DNA of 64,000 bases, from the NCBI RefSeq assembly GCF_900104215.1, contig NZ_FMXO01000010.1, forward strand, positions 62,001 through 126,000, in the 5' to 3' direction. This DNA is from Desulfonatronum thiosulfatophilum. GTDB taxonomy: Bacteria > Desulfobacterota > Desulfovibrionia > Desulfovibrionales > Desulfonatronaceae. A program made the position numbers and the translations under genes. Numbering within the stretch: the first letter of the stretch is position 1; every line of letters begins with the position of its first letter. Positions 60,750 through 64,000 of this stretch are shown here, in pieces. The notes below the pieces were generated by a model that was not told where the DNA came from, did not search any database, and saw nothing but the letters and a program-made list of their open reading frames with translations.

Positions 60750-60912
60750 GGGTAACTGCTCAGTAAATTGCGGCAAGCATTCCTGGATGCCCGCCTCCGC
60801 GAGCATGACGTGCCTGGTAAAGCGTTCTCGTTGAAGTCATTCCCGCGAAGGCGGGAATCCAGTTGCAAGTTAAGTCGCTGGTTATGCCTGAGCTTTTGAG
60901 CAATTATTTAAG
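60750..60912 (+). repeat. Intergenic element with TAACTGCTCAG ends and a CATTCCCGC hairpin
   Basis: The left end is GTAACTGCTCAGTAAATTG and the right end is CTGAGCTTTTGAGCAATTATTT, inverted relative to it. Inside lies the perfect hairpin ATTCCCGC/GCGGGAAT at 60839-60858, and a second imperfect inverted copy near 60785-60810 (CCTGGATGCCCGCCTCCGCG). It sits between the DsrC-like gene and the DEAD-box gene. Confidence 0.75.
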
Positions 60913-60940
60913 CGGGATTATGTTTTGATTGGCATGCGCG

Positions 60941-62467
60941 TCAAACATCTCCGGTTGACGAATCTCCCTGATCATCTTTTTTCGGTTTGCGGCGGCGGCG
61001 TTTTTTCTTTGGTTGTGATTCCGTTGTCGAAGTCTCGGCGGACATTGCCGTTGCTTTTGGGGCCGGTTTTTCCTCCGGCTTGGGCGGGGGGACATTCATG
61101 GTCTGCTGGTAGAGTTCGTCAAGGAGGATGGCCAGCAGGGCGGAGGTGTCCTCGTTATGTGCAAACCTGGGAATGGTCGGAACAAACCGCGCGGTACGCT
61201 CCTTCTGCGCCAGGGTCATGGTGCGGCGCTTGTTTTCCAGCATCACGGTGATGCGGTCCTCGAGAACCGCGGTGACGTCTTCCTCTTCCGGCGTCTTGCG
61301 CTCCAGCATGTTGATGTTGAACCGGGCGGCGATGCGACCCAGCTCGATTTTTTCCATGATGTCCACCAGGGTGATGACCCGGCCCGTGGCTCCGGCCCGG
61401 CCGGTGCGCCCGGCGCGATGGATATAGGATTCCGGGTCCTCCGGCGCCTCGTACAGGAAGACATGGGACAGGCCCGGGATGTCAATGCCCCGTCCGGCCA
61501 CGTCCGTGGCCACCAGGAAACGCAGCTTTCCGCCGCGGATGCGGGCCAGCACACGTTCACGTTGAACCTGGGAAAGATTGGAGGAGATGTCCTCGGCGTC
61601 GAAACCGTATTGCTTCAGGATTGCCGCAACGTATTCCACATTGTTCTTGGTATTGCAAAAAATGATGGCGGAACTCGGGTTTTCCATCTCCAAAAGGCGG
61701 ATCAGGACCCGGTCGCGGCTCATGCGGGGAACGACGCAGTAAACATGCTCGATTTCCGCGATATGGACCTGGTCCCCGGAGAGGCCAAGAAAAATCGGTT
61801 TGTTCAGGAACTCCTCGCCCAGGCGAATCACGCTCTCCGGATACGTGGCAGAGAACATGAAGGCGGCGTAGCCGCCACGCGGCAGGTAGCGCTGCAGTTC
61901 GCGCATGTCCGGGTAGAAGCCCACGGAAAGCATCCGGTCGGCCTCATCGAAGATGAGCACCCGGATATGGTCAAGGTTCAGGTTGCGACTGAGGAGATGG
62001 TCCAGGATTCGGCCCGGCGTGCCGACCACAAGGTGCGCGCCCTGGCGAAAAGCGTCGATCTGGGATTGGTAGCCGGTGCCGCCATAAACCGGAACCACGT
62101 TCAATCCCGTATCTCCCGCCAAGACACTGGCTTCCTCGCTGACCTGGCGGGCCAGTTCACGGGTTGGAACCAGAACCAGAGCCTGGCATTCGGCCTTCTT
62201 TGGATCAATTCGTTCCAGCAGGGGCAGGATGAAAGCTCCGGTCTTGCCGCTTCCGGTGCGGGCCTGGGCCATGATGTCCCGGCCGGCAAGCACATGGGGA
62301 ATGGCTTTTTTCTGGACCGGGGTCAGCTCGGACCAGCCGGCCCGGGCGCAGGCCTGCCGCAGGACTTCAGGCAGCTCGCCCAGAGTTGTTTCAGGGTGCA
62401 AGTCATCATCCGGGACAGGGGCCTCTGGTTGTTCCTGGAGCGGATGGTCAATATTTTCGTCAGTCAA
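60941..62467 (-). CDS. DEAD-box RNA helicase
   Basis: A 508-residue ATP-dependent RNA helicase. Motifs are in order: Q-motif TPVQKKAIP, Walker A ARTGSGKT, PTRELA, TPGR, DEAD in IFDEADRML, SAT, and motif VI HRAGRTGRAG. The C-terminus is a basic tail (KKKRRRRKPKK), as in RhlE- and CsdA-like helicases acting in ribosome assembly and RNA decay. I choose the TTG start at 62467 since AAGGAG lies seven bases before it; the frame continues ten codons further to another TTG without such a signal. It stands between a repeat element and purL. Confidence 0.93.
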   Translation of the reverse strand: MTDENIDHPLQEQPEAPVPDDDLHPETTLGELPEVLRQACARAGWSELTPVQKKAIPHVLAGRDIMAQARTGSGKTGAFILPLLERIDPKKAECQALVLVPTRELARQVSEEASVLAGDTGLNVVPVYGGTGYQSQIDAFRQGAHLVVGTPGRILDHLLSRNLNLDHIRVLIFDEADRMLSVGFYPDMRELQRYLPRGGYAAFMFSATYPESVIRLGEEFLNKPIFLGLSGDQVHIAEIEHVYCVVPRMSRDRVLIRLLEMENPSSAIIFCNTKNNVEYVAAILKQYGFDAEDISSNLSQVQRERVLARIRGGKLRFLVATDVAGRGIDIPGLSHVFLYEAPEDPESYIHRAGRTGRAGATGRVITLVDIMEKIELGRIAARFNINMLERKTPEEEDVTAVLEDRITVMLENKRRTMTLAQKERTARFVPTIPRFAHNEDTSALLAILLDELYQQTMNVPPPKPEEKPAPKATAMSAETSTTESQPKKKRRRRKPKKDDQGDSSTGDV

Positions 62468-62618
62468 TTGGTACTCCTTGCGTCTTTGGGTCAGCAACTT
62501 CTTTTGTCAGAATGGAACCGGATCGGCTTGCGTGATGTTATGCGAATACGCAAAAGCAAGGCAAGCGAACCGCTTGAAGATTTCTTGTAGTCATGTCCGC
62601 ATATTGGCATGCCCGGTT

Positions 62619-64000
62619 CTACCAGTTCATGGTGGCCTTCCAGGCCGCGGTCAGTTCTTCGACGGCAGCGGCGATGATTGTGGATGGGCCGTGGTTGACG
62701 CGCAGGAAGGGCTCCGGGATGACCCGGCCGATGCGGCCCAGGATTTGGCCCCTGAAATGTTCTTCGAATGCCTGGGTCTGTTCCGGCGCGACGCAGACCA
62801 GAAGTCGTCCGGCGGATTCGCTGTAGAGCAGGATTTCCGAAGCGAGTTCGCCGGGACAGGCCGGAACGAGGGCCAGGTCGATCTCTGCTCCGAGACGTCC
62901 GGCAATGGCCATTTCCGCCACGGCGACACCCAGTCCGCCGTCGGAGAGGTCATGGGCCGCTCGAACAAGTCCGGCTCGAATGGTTGCATGCAGGGTCTGG
63001 TAACGGCGGCGGTTGGCCAGAGCGTCCACCTGGGGGACATGGCCGGAGGCAAGCCCGAGTTCAGAGGCAAATTCGCTGCCGCCCAGCTCGTTGCGCGTCG
63101 TGCCGAGCAGATAGATCGCGTCGCCGGGCTGTTTGAAGTCCGACGTGACGCAGGTCCGGACATCTTCCACCATGCCGACCAGGCTGAAGAGCACCGTGGG
63201 CGGCACGGATATTTTCACCCCGCCCACGGAGTAGTCGTTCTTCATGGAATCCTTGCCGGAAACGCAGGGCACGCCGTAGGCGAGGCAATAATGGGCCAGG
63301 GCCTGGTTGGCCCGGACCAGCTGCGCCAGCTTGTAGCGTCCATCCGGCGTCTTTTCGGACTGGACGGGATCGCACCAGCAAAAATTGTCCACCCCGGCCA
63401 TGCGCGACGGATCCGCGCCCACGGCAACGGCGTTGCGCACGGCTTCGTCCACGGCGTTGGCGGTCATCCAGTAGGTGTCCAGGTCGCTGAACTTGGGGCA
63501 GATGCCATGGGACACCACCAGTCCGGTGTCGGAATCCAGCAGCGGTCTGAGCACCGCGGCGTCCGTGGGACCGTCGTTTTGGGGGCCCATCAGCGGCTTG
63601 ATCACGCTGCCGCCCTGGACCTCGTGGTCGTACTGGCGGATCACGTACTCCTTGCTGCATACGTTGAGCCGGCCGAGAATGCGCTTGAGCAGGTCGCCGT
63701 GGTCCCTGGTCGGGGAGATCTCCACGTCGGCTTGCGTCGGCGGGATCCACTCGGCCTCGAGCTGCATCTGGGGCGTGCCCTCGTGCAGAAAGGCCATTTC
63801 CAGGCAGCCCACGGTTTTCTGGCCAAAGCGGATATGAAAGAGCCCGCTGTCCGTGAAATGGCCAAGGGCAGTCGCTTCCACGTCCATCTGTTCGGCCAGC
63901 GCCAGAAAAGCTTCCAGATCCTGGGGGGCCACGGCCGCGGTCATCCGTTCCTGGGCCTCGGACAACAGGATTTCCCAGGGCATCAGCCCGTCGTACTTCA
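62619..64000 (-). CDS. purL: Phosphoribosylformylglycinamidine synthase PurL, C-terminal part
   Basis: Truncated by the window end: the frame is still open at base 64000 and its upstream part reads KYDGLMPWEILLSEAQERM, a conserved PurL block. PurL converts FGAR, glutamine and ATP to FGAM in purine synthesis. Present are VGADPSRMAGVDNF, GKDSMKNDY, HDLSDGGLGVAVAEMAIAGR and YSESAGRLLV, all typical. The visible 460 residues cover the second half of the protein. It is likely of the long Desulfovibrio-type fused form, but the N-terminal end cannot be seen. It ends at 62619, close to the DEAD-box gene start region. Confidence 0.93.
   Translation of the reverse strand, partial: KYDGLMPWEILLSEAQERMTAAVAPQDLEAFLALAEQMDVEATALGHFTDSGLFHIRFGQKTVGCLEMAFLHEGTPQMQLEAEWIPPTQADVEISPTRDHGDLLKRILGRLNVCSKEYVIRQYDHEVQGGSVIKPLMGPQNDGPTDAAVLRPLLDSDTGLVVSHGICPKFSDLDTYWMTANAVDEAVRNAVAVGADPSRMAGVDNFCWCDPVQSEKTPDGRYKLAQLVRANQALAHYCLAYGVPCVSGKDSMKNDYSVGGVKISVPPTVLFSLVGMVEDVRTCVTSDFKQPGDAIYLLGTTRNELGGSEFASELGLASGHVPQVDALANRRRYQTLHATIRAGLVRAAHDLSDGGLGVAVAEMAIAGRLGAEIDLALVPACPGELASEILLYSESAGRLLVCVAPEQTQAFEEHFRGQILGRIGRVIPEPFLRVNHGPSTIIAAAVEELTAAWKATMNW

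Overview
The window is a GC-rich bacterial chromosome segment. Its gene content points to an anaerobic, sulfate-reducing-type member of the Desulfobacterota (Desulfovibrionales-like). Evidence for this is a DsrC-family protein, a duplicated SLC13-type anion transporter with CBS partners, an anaerobic cobaltochelatase (CbiK) with a CbiM-L-Q-O cobalt importer under a B12 riboswitch, a corrinoid-reactivating RACo-like protein, a hemerythrin and several two-component proteins. The lineage is inferred from gene content only; no search was possible.

Layout. 1-14 kb holds housekeeping genes: the 3' end of priA, an Smr-domain gene, the overlapping run rsmD-coaD-miaA, a secreted unknown, a 37-residue zinc-ribbon gene, a RACo-like activase overlapping an Rsm22-type methyltransferase, a CheY-like receiver, tex, and an unusual DUF488-RecQ fusion. 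14-22.8 kb is an accessory defence island: a HipB-like antitoxin with a HipA relative that has lost its kinase core, a type I restriction-modification operon (hsdR-hsdM-hsdS) whose S subunit ends in an XRE-type helix-turn-helix, and a coupled pair of an AAA ATPase and a DUF4276/TOPRIM-like protein. 23-38 kb carries mostly membrane and envelope genes on the minus strand: PsiE-like, a glycosyltransferase, an AI-2E-family permease, a hemerythrin, a lipid kinase/metallophosphoesterase/ASRT-like operon, tamA-tamB and an MscS-like channel. 38-42.6 kb is a two-gene RND efflux system on the plus strand. 42.9-47 kb is the cbiK-cbiM-cbiL-cbiQ-cbiO cobalt operon (minus strand) behind a cobalamin riboswitch. 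prfC, an FKBP isomerase and an HEPN-like gene follow.

50-60.7 kb is the most coherent unusual region. It holds two tandem copies of a CBS-protein plus SLC13-like transporter module whose transporters lack both SNT signatures. A near-perfect sigma-54 promoter lies upstream, ahead of a receiver that has lost its phosphoacceptor. A NifX/NifB-type cofactor-binding protein, a response regulator, a histidine kinase, a sigma-54 activator with a Cys-rich PAS domain and a damaged Walker B, a second lone receiver, and a DsrC-like protein without C-terminal cysteines follow. I read this as a sigma-54-controlled, sulfur-linked anion uptake system; this is inference. The window ends with a DEAD-box helicase and a truncated purL.

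Two classes of non-coding repeats recur. One is a family of intergenic elements with ends like GTAACTGCTCAGC, with either a nested long palindrome or a CATTCCCGCGAAGGCGGGAAT hairpin inside. The other is hexanucleotide arrays of NAATCG units, at three places. No rRNA, tRNA or CRISPR array was recognised.
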